Origin: Lycorma delicatula
Lineage: Eukaryota > Arthropoda > Insecta > Hemiptera > Fulgoridae
Direction: 5' to 3'
Assembly: GCF_047948215.1 (NCBI RefSeq)
Contig: NC_134460.1
Coordinates: 129,681,324-129,745,323 of the forward strand
DNA: 64,000 nt
Each line of letters begins with the position of its first letter. Position 1 is the first letter of the stretch. The notes under the pieces are model-generated. The model saw only the letters and a program-made list of their open reading frames with translations, searched no databases and was not told the origin of the DNA. Of the stretch, positions 42,570 through 52,802 are shown piece by piece. The position numbers were made by a program, and so were the translations under genes.

Positions 42570-43972
42570 CTACAATAAATGTTCAAAATACTTCCCCTCT
42601 ACATCTTGGCTGTGTGGTAACCAAAAGTAATATCCGTTTATAACTTGTATCGTGTCTGGTGGTACATGAACAGATTCATCAATTGTTATTCTTTTTTTCA
42701 ATTCGTCAATCTCTGCTGTTTTTGTTTTGTAAACATTATGTTTCAGATAACCCAAAAAATATATTCCAGAGAAGTCAGGTCTGGGCACCTAGCAGGCCAT
42801 ATTATGGCTCCTCTACGACCTATCCAACGATTTGGAAATCATTAATTTAAAATTTGCCATACCCTTAGACGATATTAATGTGGTGCTTCTTTTTTTAACC
42901 TCGGAGACCACCGTTAAATATTGCTTCAGAGATGAATGACGAGTAGCGTTTGAAAATGCCGCCATGCCTGACCGAGACTCGAACCCGGGACCTGCGGATA
43001 AAAGGCCGAGAGAGAGAGAGAGATTCTTTTATTTAATTCGTCAGTGTCTGCAGGTTTTTTTTTGTAAACATTATGTTTCAAGTACCCCCAAAAAAAGTAA
43101 TCCAAAGGAGACAGGACTGAGGATCTGCCAGGCCATTTTATGGCACCTCCAGGACCTATCTAGCGATTTGGAAATTATTCATTTAAAATTTGCCGTGCCC
43201 TTAGATAATAATGAGGTGATGCTCCATCTTACTGAAACCTACGTTATTATTTAATTCTTGTCCAACATTTTTCCAAATATTTGGTAAACTCCTATCGGCT
43301 AACAAGTTGCAATAAGCATTTCCTGTAACACTGTCACTTAAAATAAAAAGCCCTACAATATAATGATCGATGATTCCTTCCCAAACGTTCACTTTCTGAG
43401 GGTGCTATGCATGAGCTTCCAAGATATATCTGGAATTATTATCGCCCCATTATCGACAGTTTTGCTTATTTACATGGTCATTTAGTATTAAATTCGCTTA
43501 ATCAGTAAATATTATTGAATTATAAAAATTTTGGTATGTTTAATTTTTGCATTTTAATATCACAATACGCAATTTGGCGATCAAAATTATCATCGGAAAG
43601 TTTTTCCACCAGGCGTAGCTTATAAGGGTCAAATTTATTATTTTAAGAATTTTTTGAACTGAGAAATAACTGGATAACATCTTTCCGAATTGATGAATGA
43701 GGGTTTTCAATAAAGGTCTCTATACAACTAATGACATGCATCAGTTGTAAAAGTTCTTGGTTTACCTGTGTGAGGACAATTCTTTACAGTAATAGTCTCT
43801 TCAAATCGTTGTACTATTTTCAACACAGTCGATTTACTTATTGGTTCTCTGTTTGGAAATCTATTATTAAATAAATCACATATTTCTTTTAAAGGCCGAA
43901 CTCTGTCACTATACTCGTACATCATTAAAAAAAGTTATTCTTTCGGTTTCGCTTAACGCTTAAAGAAGGCAT
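42570..43972 (-). pseudogene. mariner-2 transposase, copy C, inactivated
   Basis: The start codon equivalent is at 43970-43972, then after a frameshift MMYEYSDRVRPLKEICDLFN, NRFPNREPISKSTVLK and FEETITVKNCPHTGKPRTFT (helix-turn-helix part). The catalytic domain is broken by stops but shows NDHVNKQNC, HPQKVNVWEGIIDHYIVG, DSVTGNAYCNLLADR and NIWKNVGQELNNNVGFSK. The 3' third is present twice, once on each side of a SINE1. The last copy reads RPDFSGIYFLGYLKHNVYKT, KKRITIDESVHVPPDT and GKYFEHLL to the stop. Intact family length would be about 350 codons. Dead. Confidence 0.87.
42890..43023 (-). repeat. SINE1 copy inside mariner-2 C, head truncated
   Basis: On the minus strand: box B GGGTTCGAGTCTCGG, CAGGCATGGCGGCATTTTC and the tail ATTTAACGGTGGTCTCCGAG then GGTTAAAAAAA. 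The head stops at CTCTCGGCC and continues as a (GA)n run at 43010-43023. It sits between two copies of the same 200-bp transposase segment (42689-42889 and 43023-43224). Confidence 0.85.
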
Positions 43973-44736
43973 TGTTATTTAAAGATTTAATATAACTAAA
44001 TAAATGAACGAGGAAACTAATAATAAAAATTTCAGCAAAAATAAATTTGAACCACTAGGCCTTCAACTTCATTTTTACTAACACTATCAAAATTTACCAT
44101 TACAAGTATGATGAAGTAAAAAGGTGAAATGAGGAGTTAATAAGCTCATTGTTTCAACGTAATACAAATTGAATTGTTGTAAATTAACACCTGATAAGTG
44201 AAAAAATCAGCTGATATTAACACTAGAAGTTAATCCTTATTTAGAAGATAATTTTTTCAGTTGATAAAGCCGCTTAATTTGTAGTTAATTATTAATTATT
44301 GTTTATTAATTATTAATTATTGTTTATTATTATCAGTATTACAGCACTGTTTAAAGTGTTTTTCTGAATGCATTATGAATGTAAAATGCAATAAAATTGT
44401 TCATGTAGTACGTTTTACTTTATTTTATTGTTAACATGATTTTTCGTCAGTGCAAATTTGAAGGAATAAAACTCGATAACTAAGGCATTAATTCCAAAAA
44501 GTTTTAGAAATTAAAATTTTAAATCAAAACCGTCTGTCATATGCCCATTTTTCTACTTAAAAAAGATTAAGTTTGGTTCAATATGGCGGATCCAACACGG
44601 AGGAAAAAAAATTAAAAACACACCATAATACAGATTTTTTCAAACTATGTAGAACCCCATTTCTTTCTGCCTCCAAATACCTCTCAGATGTGTAGTATAA
44701 AGCAGTTTCGTTACTTAAATATCACCCCGTATATAC

Positions 44737-45171
44737 TTAAATTTTCAGCTAAATGTATTTGAGCATATTTTTTACTTAATATTTAAGTCAATCAATCGGA
44801 TTTTTAAGATAAATAAAATTTTTAAAGTAATACAACCGGAACATTTACAAAAAAAAATAATAATAATTTGTATTCTGTGGTAAACTATACATACGAATAA
44901 AAATAATTTCACCTATCATATTCCATTAAGAGTTAATCGACTGAAAAAACTGAGGTTGAAGATTGGTTGTACATCTGTCTGACCTTGATTTAGTTTCTTA
45001 TATATTTTACAAGAAATAGTTAAAACAGTATTTTTAAATATAATTTTCTTCTGAAAACCAAAAAAAATGAATAAATTTTTACAAAAAATAAAATATTTTG
45101 AAACTAAATCATGCACGTGCTGTTATAAAAAAGACCTACTTATAACGTATTCGTGAATTATTTTATGTAAT
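44737..45171. other. AT-rich non-coding stretch
   Basis: No gene or repeat recognised. Confidence 0.5.
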
Positions 45172-45420
45172 TAACCCGCCGGGCTTGTTTCTAGTGGTTA
45201 ACTCATCCACACAAATCAGTGTTTATCAGTTGATTTTCGAAGTCGAAGGTTTGAGATTCAAATGCTAATAAAATTTAGTCGATTTTAAGAGGATTTGAAT
45301 GCTAGACAACGGATACTTGTGTACTTTGGTGGTTCGATTAATCACAATATCAGGAATGATCGGCCTGATTCTGTAAAAGGCTACATCCCGTTTACATATC
45401 TTACATATCATCCTTATCTC
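45172..45420 (+). repeat. SINE2 copy (plus orientation)
   Basis: Head AACCCGCCGGGCTTG, TTTCTAGTGGTTAACTC, core ATCAGTTGATTTTCGAAGTC, box-B-like GAGATTCAAATGC, body AGGATTTGAATGCTAG, TACTTTGGTGGTTCGAT and ATCAGGAATGATCGGCCTG. Clearly older than its inverted neighbour. The 3' tail is not recognisable. Confidence 0.8.
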
Positions 45421-45441
45421 ATTGGGCCGGGGTGTTGCTTA

Positions 45442-45738
45442 TTGTTCACTGTTTTTTTTCCTGTTTAGCCTCCGGTATTACTTCAGGGGATGAATGAGGA
45501 TGATATGTACGAGTGTAAATGAAGTGTAGTCTTGTACAGTCTCAGTTCGACCATTCCTGATATGTGTGGTTAATTGAAACCAACCACCAAAGAACACCGG
45601 TATCCACGATCTAGTATTCAAATCCGTATACAAGTAACTGCCTTTACTAGGACTTGAACACTGGAACTCTCGACTTCAAAATCAGCTGATTTGGGAAGAT
45701 GCGTTCACCACTAGACCAACCCGATCGGTTTGTTCACT
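45442..45738 (-). repeat. SINE2 copy (minus orientation) with 9-bp TSD
   Basis: A full-length SINE2 of about 279 bp (45451-45729) flanked by identical TTGTTCACT at 45442-45450 and 45730-45738. On the minus strand: GGGTTGGTCTAGTGGTGAAC, AAATCAGCTGATTTTG, GTGTTCAAGTCCTAG, GGATACCGGTGTTCTTTGG, CCTGAAGTAATACCGGAGG then CTAAACAGGAAAAAAAA. Best reference copy of the family in this window. Confidence 0.93.
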
Positions 45739-45934
45739 AGTTGAACAGATTGCGTACACATTAAAAAAAATTATGTAATTAAAATTAAACAAATTAATAA
45801 ATTATCCAGCATACTTAGAAAAATTATTCGTAGATGATTTCAAAATATTAATAATATTTTGAAAACGTATTAAATACGTAAGAATTATTAAATCAAGATG
45901 CATAAGGCTTTCTCCTTAATTCTCTAAAGAAAAT

Positions 45935-46330
45935 CCTGACCCTCATTGGGGAATACATCCACCTTGTGACAAAACCGGTGGCCATACCATCCCATCCGTT
46001 TCTAGCCCTGATGGGCTTTATCGGAAGTTATCTTTTAGACCATCTAAACTTGATACATCACAGTCATCAGTTAGGCATTTTGACAGATGCCAACGATGCA
46101 AATGCTTCGACAAACATTTCCATCAGTGAATTGACACAATCTACTGTCGCCTTCGTATGGCCTCTTACAACCACGAGCACCTATCATAACTTACAACCCT
46201 CAACTGTTAATTTAACCGATACGCGGAAGCGCGATTCCCGCTCCTCGAAGGTTCCACACAAGACTCCTCCTTTATCTAAGTTTAGTTATACTATGCCACT
46301 CAAATCATTACTTGATTGAGTCTTTAAACA
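45935..46330 (-). mobile_element. R1-like retrotransposon, 3' untranslated region only
   Basis: On the minus strand, CGAAGCATTTGCATCG, GATAAAGCCCATCAGGGCTA, ATGGTATGGCCACCGG and TTCCCCAATGAGG match, in order, the 3' region of the R1-like copies at 34.2-34.5 and 60.4-60.6 kb. GCGCTTCCGCGTATCGGTTA also has a counterpart near 34228. A 117-codon open frame on the opposite strand is incidental. Coding sequence is absent, so it is a strongly 5'-truncated copy. Confidence 0.75.
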
Positions 46331-46480
46331 CCAAAAATACTAATAAGGGTTGTCCTTAATTTTCTGAAGAAAACAAAAATCAGTAATAATGAAATTAAGC
46401 TGGCTGAAAAATGGTTAAAATAACGTTTTATCAAAATTAACAGTAAAAATTACAGGAGCCATTTAAGAAAATAAATCCAT

Positions 46481-46657
46481 TTCTACATAATAGCCGGAGC
46501 CGGCCTTCGTGGCGCGAGTCGTAGCGTCTTGGCTTTTCATCCAGACGTCCCGGATTCGAATCCCGGTGAGGCATGGCGTTTTCACACGCTACAACCTCTG
46601 AAGCAATACCTAACGGTGGTCCCGGAGGTAAAAAAAAGAAAAACGTTCTTCATAATA
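46481..46657 (+). repeat. SINE1 copy with 12-bp TSD
   Basis: SINE1 at 46493-46645 with head GGCCTTCGTGGCGCGAGTCG, box B CGGATTCGAATCCCGG, body GAGGCATGGCGTTTTCACAC and AGCAATACCTAACGGTGG and an A-rich tail. Flanked by TTCTACATAATA (46481-46492) and TTCTTCATAATA (46646-46657), one mismatch. The body lacks the ACAAATCATTCATCTCATC part (about 20 bp) present in other copies. Confidence 0.9.
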
Positions 46658-47183
46658 AGCATCCAAAAAGGAGATGGTTTTCAGTTTGGCTCGTACGTTT
46701 TGTTTCTTGTTTTTTGTGTTTTCACTTATATTCAAGATTTTATTTAAAAATCTATGTATTTTGTAAAATACATTCATCATAAGTTAATTTTTCTTTTGTT
46801 TATTTAAAGAATTTCCTCTAATGAACGTACAATTTTTTTTGTGATAAGTGAAATATAAAATAAATTAAAATGATCTACATAGATAATCAGAAGCTATAAA
46901 TACTTTTGTTTAATTTGTTCTAATGGTTGTAAATAAATTCAAGAAAATTACTGCGAAAAACTTACGGGTAAAAGTAGTACAAATTAACAGTTTCAAAAGA
47001 GCGTAAGCTCACTATCAGTAGCACGCCAGTTTACGTCATTCCTCTGCGTTCTCTTTATTTTTACCTAGGCTAAAATTTGTCATCTTTCTATTTCTTATAG
47101 ACGATGTTTTAATTGATGAAACCAAGTTAACCAAGCTATTAAGTAACTAAATTGTTAGTACTTATTTTTAATTTAGCAATTTC
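46658..47183. other. AT-rich non-coding stretch
   Basis: No gene recognised. A short mixed patch at 46995-47055 (GAGCGTAAGCTCAC, CACGCCAGTTTACGTC) stands out. Confidence 0.45.
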
Positions 47184-47270
47184 AAAAAATCGAAATTTGA
47201 ATAACAAATTTCGATTTTTTTGTTCTTCAAGGAAGAACAAAAAATCTTCAGAAGATTATTTGTTCTTCCT
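47184..47270. repeat. Cluster of three consecutive hairpins
   Basis: AAAAAATCGAAATTT (47184-47198) pairs with AAATTTCGATTTTTT (47206-47220). TTGTTCTTC pairs with GAAGAACAA directly after. AATCTTC/GAAGATT follows, and TTGTTCTTCC recurs at the end. Confidence 0.85.
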
Positions 47271-47714
47271 TTTTTATCGTTTTTATTAAAGGGAACACGT
47301 TTTATTTTTTTAAATTTTAAATTGTATTTTATTTAATTAAAACCACGTAAGAACATGCAACGCCAGCATGCACAACAATGTCACTTAGTACTGTCAATTA
47401 CTAATAATTTTTTTTCTTATACTACATTGGCGAAAAATATTTAATTTCACCCACCGTTATGCTGTGATTTCACATTCCTTACACACAAAGAATGTGAAAT
47501 TTTTATTTGATAAACTATTGAGCTTATATACAATAAGCAGGGGAATTCTTTCAAGAAAAATTAGTTTTCCTTTTATTTTCATTTGAACCGCACTTAAAAC
47601 AGCAAAAATTGAAAGATTTAGCGTCTAATATAATAAAGTGTTGAAATATGTAAGCTATTTTAACGAAATTTTAAATTTAAATTATACAAATTGTCAAAAT
47701 TTGCCAAAATATAT

Positions 47715-48160
47715 ATTTACTTCCTTGTACTTGTTTAAACAAGTATTACAATTGCAAAAAATTTCGGTTTTCAGATTTCAACGGAAATATCCATTTTGAC
47801 CATCACTGAATCCATTTCGACTAGCTTCGGCGTGACGTCTGTACGTACTCAAAAACGATTACCCGTAGAATCTTGAAATTTTGGATATAGGACTCTTGTA
47901 ACATCTAGTTGTCACCTCCCCTTTTGATTACAATCGACTGGACCAAAAGTGTAAAAAAAAAGCCCAAAATCAAAAACAAATTGGATTTTGGGCTTTTATT
48001 AATTGCAGTAATAAGTATTGAGAGTATTCATAACGATATTTCATAAGTGGTACTTATTTTCATTGGTTCCAGAGTTATAGTCTAATAAAATTTTAATTAA
48101 TGAAATATTTGGATCTTACAACGGGAAGGCACATCGGTTTTTAATCCGACTTAATTTCCC
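47715..48160 (+). repeat. Unclassified interspersed repeat (family R-II), copy 1
   Basis: Blocks ACTTCCTTGTACTTG, TCGGTTTTCAGATTTCAACG, GAAATATCCATTTTGACCAT, CTTCGGCGTGACGTCTGTAC and CTCAAAAACGATTACCCGTA recur in the same order at 56.37-56.58 kb. Copy 1 extends further and includes a perfect hairpin AAAAGCCCAAAATC/GATTTTGGGCTTTT (47958-47997). No coding or terminal repeats recognised. Confidence 0.75.
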
Positions 48161-50420
48161 TTTTTTTACTTTTTTTTAAATTTTAATATATTGATTTATT
48201 AATAATTATTACTCTGATTATAAAAAGATTTATACAATAAATAATAATTCAATAATACCAAAAAAAAATGAAAAAATCTATTAAAAAATACATGTAATTT
48301 AATAGGCGTACAAGTAAGTCATGTGGTGTCCATATCAGATTTTTATATTTAATGAACTAAAAATGTTTTCCATAGTTAATATCATTATCACCATCAATGA
48401 TGATAAATATTATTAAATGTCAGCTGGTTTTTATGGAGAAAAGAAGTAAATTTATAAAAATGAAGAACTTATTGAAGTTAAAATAAGAAAATAGAAATTT
48501 TTTTGAAAAAACTAAAAAATCATTCATTTATCCATAAAATTTGACTTCAAAACTAATTAAATAAAAACCTGTAACCTAAAAAAGTAACGTAAAAAAAGTT
48601 AACGTAAAAAAGTAACAGTCATTACTTTATCAAAAAGAGTAGAATCAGTTTAAATTATTCATCTGAATAATTAATAAATAGTAATTAATTTCTCATCAAG
48701 ATGTAACAAGTTTGTTCAAATATGCGCTGAAGAGTTTTCCCTTGATGTAACGGGGCAGTATTTACGTTTATATTTAAGGGGTTGATAGTTTTTGTTATAT
48801 TTTAGGGAAAATTAATTCTTTCTTCTTCCCAGTAGTAACAACAAAACCAAAATTTATATGCCGAGTAGCTACTTATATTCAGAGAAAGGGACTTTTAGGA
48901 AAGCGACATTTGGTCCGTGTAAAATAACGTTAGCAAAAGCTACTGCGACATTACATAGTAATATAGTACTGAGAGAAGAGTAACGTCGAAGTGTAGGGTA
49001 CAGAGCACACATAAGAAACGTCGACAGCTAGGACCAGCTTTAATTTGATCTTGTGTTATGCAAAACCGTATAGCTACTCTCCCGTCATCCCATAAGACAC
49101 ATCCATCATCCCTGTCATTGCTTTCTAGCCACTCCTTTTACCCTTCTCTCACCCTACTTCTGACGTCACTGATAATTAAACACACCACTGCAAAACCACA
49201 AAACTCCCCCGACCAAATTCTAATACTAAACAATCTGGTCGTCGTCTTTAACACTGATCTCAAATGTTAAGGGAAAGAGGCAATCCAGCGTCACAAATCA
49301 AACTCCATTGAGCTTGATTGATATAGGGTCTGTCTACCTTGGTACAGCTTATTCGCTAGTAAATTAATGTATTAACATAAACATATACAAGCCATAAAAT
49401 AAAAAATAACGTAAATATTTGCCAATAATAAGGTCATTAAAAAAAACATCATTTAAAAATAAAATATATACCGCTATATAATGGTTTTTATACAACAAGG
49501 TGAATCTTTGTAACAAAATTGTGCGTTATTATTTGAAAGTGGAAATGTTTTTTTAACTCGAGAATGACAATTGTACAAACTTTAGACTCATAATTTAATT
49601 TTTTTTCCTTAGTATTACGATTTTCAATATAAACAGCTGTAAAATTACTGATTAAAAAAAAAATTCAATAATATTTTAACATTTAAAATAAATAAAATGA
49701 AATAAGAAAGTTTCTGGGTAAGAAGATAAACCCCTTAAAATATGAAGGTTTCGCAACATCTGGAATTGGTTCAAGAATTAGCATCTGAAAATTGAAAAAC
49801 GTGAAGTTTGAATATAATGTTAATAGAAAAAAACCAAATTCAATACACCTGTTCTAGAGCATTTAAATTGAAGAATGTCAGCGTCAATTTCAATGCATGC
49901 AATAAGTATTTATTGGTGCCTAATAACCAAAACAGTAGAAAATTCGTAAAGAAAAGTAAATTTTGCAACATTTAATAAAATTATTATAATTTTATATAAT
50001 AAAATATAAAAATAATTAAAATGAAAATAAAGATTGTATACTTTAACGGAATACAGTTTCCCAATGAATTAGAAATGTTACATCTACATCTTTTAAAACA
50101 AAGTAAAAAAAAAAAAAATCACATTTTTTATACTGCTAATATACGAGAATTACATTTTCTACAAGAAATACGACTTCTGTATAAATGGAAAAATTACTGT
50201 CCATCTAAGGACACAGAAACAGTCAAGAATCACTGGGAAATAAAAAAGGGAAAAATACAAATAACTTAAAAGATGCAGCTAACATAGCAATTAATATTCA
50301 AGATATTAGCTACTGAAATAAAGAAGGGAAAATTTTTTATACTAAAATTACGAAAAAAAATATTTATCGTTCATTAATTAAAAAACAGAGATTTCATTAG
50401 ACACGTTCTGCTCTGGGATT
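48161..50420. other. AT-rich non-coding stretch
   Basis: No gene, RNA or known repeat over 2.2 kb. A C-rich portion at 49080-49260 and a mixed segment at 48840-49050 are not matched elsewhere in the window. Confidence 0.5.
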
Positions 50421-50500
50421 TTTTTTTAGATTTATCAGTCATTTAACTGGTTTCGTGCTATTCTCTATTCTTTATGTTTTACGCAAATCTTTTAATATAG
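50421..50500 (-). repeat. RTE-like element, 3' terminal fragment
   Basis: TTTTTTTAGATTTATCAGTC then ATTTAACTGGTTTCGTGCTA and TTCTCTATTC matches the 3' end of the RTE copy at 2884 (TTTTGTCTTCAGTCATTTAA, CTGGTTTGATGCAGCTCTC). Only the last 60-80 bases are recognisable. Confidence 0.6.
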
Positions 50501-50871
50501 TACAGTTACTAATCCCTGATTATATGCTTAATGCTACTTGCTTTCCTTTTTAGGTTTTATAATCTACACATTTAAGAGATTTAGATTATAATAGTGTTAA
50601 AAGGTAACTCCAAAATTACGGCTTGTTTCATAAAACAACCTTAAATTCAAACGGTCATTATTTACAATAACGACATTTTGAATGACACAAATAATTAAAA
50701 TTAATCTCATAAATCGGGATTTATCTTATAATACTGCATTGATGAAATCGTTCTGCATAATTTTTATAAGTCTTACTTACGAAGAATAAGAACAATGCCA
50801 AAGGTAAATTGAAATATTGTAAGAAAAACTTGCAACCGTTTCTGAGAACTGAAATCAGGTTAATTTTACTT

Positions 50872-50926
<55 letters not shown>

Positions 50927-51044
50927 GAATATTAACTTAAATGTAATTTATTTAAGTTTCAATTTTTCTCTTGATTGGATAGACTTAATATAATAAAAAG
51001 TCATATTTTATTTTAAAATATTACCTTTAATTTACTGGGTTAAC
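50501..51044. other. AT-rich stretch with (TA)n
   Basis: A long perfect TA run at 50875-50923 is the main feature. No gene. Confidence 0.6.
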
Positions 51045-51243
51045 CAATAAACTATATGAACTTATAAATAAAATACACAACGTTTCACTTATGATTCTCT
51101 GAGCTTCCTCAGGTGACAATTCACCTGACCTTTATTGTATTTTATTGACCTTTATTTTATTGTCAGGTATTGTCACCTGAGGATTTTTAGAGAATTCTAA
51201 GTGAAACGTTGTGTATGTAATTTATAAGTGTGTATAGTTGATG
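51045..51243. repeat. Long inverted repeat (about 70-bp arms)
   Basis: The left arm 51060-51129 (with ACACAACGTTTCACTT and CTCAGGTGACAATTCACC) and right arm 51162-51229 (GTCACCTGAGG, AAGTGAAACGTTGTGTATG) pair with few mismatches around a 32-base loop. Weaker pairing extends to about 51045 and 51243. No coding content. Confidence 0.85.
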
Positions 51244-51267
51244 AGTTATCCCTAAAATTAATAAAGG

Positions 51268-51285
51268 TATATATATATATACACC

Positions 51286-51323
<38 letters not shown>
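51268..51323 (+). repeat. (TA)n and (GT)n microsatellite
   Basis: TA run at 51268-51281 and an uninterrupted GT run at about 51289-51323. Confidence 0.9.
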
Positions 51324-51324
<1 letters not shown>

Positions 51325-52299
51325 AAAAAAAATTGTTAACAATTGTGACTACCACACTGACAAGACGCATTACGTACGACTTGATTTTAGTAACTGACGA
51401 TCAATTATTATATTTATATAAATATTTTTTTTAGCTAACTTATTTAATATGTGATTATTATTATTATTATATGTACAATTAGTTACGATACATCCTGAAG
51501 ATGGAAATAATTTTCCGAAAGCGCTAGGATGTAAATTTATACAAATATTTGTTGATAAGCTTATTTATATTTATATTTTTTACGAAATCAGGTTACCCAA
51601 TTTAAAAATCAACAATATTGTGACTGTTATACCATATTCTATAATTTATGAGAACAGAAAAAACCAAATCGGCGTTAATTTAAAAATATATTGTATATTT
51701 TCAATAACAAAAAAATTGAAAAATTATTATATTCTATAAGTCAACAGAAATTATAATAAGTAATTAAATCTCTGAACAATCAGTTATATTTGTTACCGAA
51801 AATCAAAAGCAGATCTCAAATATTTAAAGAAAAAAATAAATAAAAAGTAAAATAATAAATATACAAATGTTTTATCTTACAAATTATAGAATTTTTTTTA
51901 AAAGATTTTCCGTAAGCTAAAGAATGCTCTGAAACATAACATAATGACCATATTTTAAGAAAATTGGGTATAAAAAGTACGGGGTGAATAAACTATTTTA
52001 AAAGTACTCTTAGAATATAGCTGTCATCAATTTACTATGTCATTTTTTATGAGTTTAAAACTCTTATACAGAACTAAAACTGCCTTAGATAAGTTATTTT
52101 TTTAACAGTTTTATGGAAATGAAATACTCTTTACCCTCTATTGTAAAAGAAATCTAAAACTAAGATTATATAAGGGGTCTGATTTTGACTCTTACCGTGA
52201 CAAATCTCATCGTATTATTGAAAACTCAGCGTATTTTCTTTTTCAATCTGCTCTTTAATTTTCAAAATGATCCATAACCTGCCCGTCTCTTTCATATAT
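51324..52299. other. AT-rich non-coding stretch
   Basis: Nothing recognised. Confidence 0.5.
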
Positions 52300-52515
52300 A
52301 TGACGCCATAAAATAAATCTATTTACAAACCCTGTTTCATTGTATTTTATTTCTAATATCAAATACTGTTTTGTTAGATTTAATCTAACCGTTGCGCTTA
52401 TTGATGCCAGTTATGCTAATGTATGCAACGTGATAATTGGGAGGGAGAATGTAAAGAGAATTAACGTATAATAGAGGGTGAGATTTACAGAAAATGTGGG
52501 GGAAATTATTACTAT
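52300..52515. promoter_or_regulatory. Motif-rich non-repetitive segment, candidate enhancer
   Basis: Contains GACGCCATAAAATAAATC (Hox/Cdx-type core), CTTATTGATGCCAGTTATGC, an octamer-like ATGCTAAT (about 52413) and CAACGTGATAATTGGGAGGG within about 150 bp, unlike the low-complexity AT around it. No copy elsewhere in the window. Inference from motifs only. Confidence 0.25.
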
Positions 52516-52753
52516 TTTTAATTATTACATCAAATTTTACTGGAAACGGTCATGAATTTTATTGTAATAAGCAATAACAATAAAATTAATTAAATAAATT
52601 TTAAATCAGTTTTACTTCTAAATTTTTATATTGTTGATAAAATGAGACTGTAAAAATCAGTTAGAAAAACAAAATTAAAATATATCCTAAAACTTTTCAT
52701 ATAGAAGTTAAAAAACTGGGCAAAGTAGTGTATGACTTTCCCCTCCACTAATA

Positions 52754-52802
52754 ACAAAAATTAAAAGTTAGAGCTAAAAGACAAAAAACAGAATATTTTT
52801 AG
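52754..52802 (+). repeat. Inverted repeat arm (pairs with 53668-53716)
   Basis: ATTAAAAGTTAGAGCTAAAA then ACAAAAAACAGAATATTTTT is the near-exact reverse complement of 53668-53716, about 0.9 kb away. Confidence 0.75.

Larger units (their letters stand above)
41744..44736 (-). mobile_element. Long-TIR mariner element (mariner-2), copy C
   Basis: Ends GTATATCGGGTGATATTT (left) and AAATATCACCCCGTATATAC (right) are mirror images. Pairing continues inward through GCAGAAAGAAATAGAG and TTCTACATAGTT, then CATATTGAA and CAAAGTTGCAA. The element carries a dead transposase on the minus strand, a SINE1 insertion, a 200-bp duplication of transposase sequence around it, and a tandem duplication of about 240 bp in its left terminal repeat (42058-42272 and 42300-42563). 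Subtracting these gives about 2.4 kb. AT-rich flanks hide a TA target duplication. Confidence 0.87.

Noticed and set aside
45966..46319. 117-codon plus-strand frame with a hydrophobic start
   Set aside because: It is antisense to an R1-like 3' untranslated region that matches two other copies in the window.
50021..50269. 82-codon Lys-rich frame
   Set aside because: Its codon content follows the local A-rich sequence, and it has a long poly-Lys run from an A-run.
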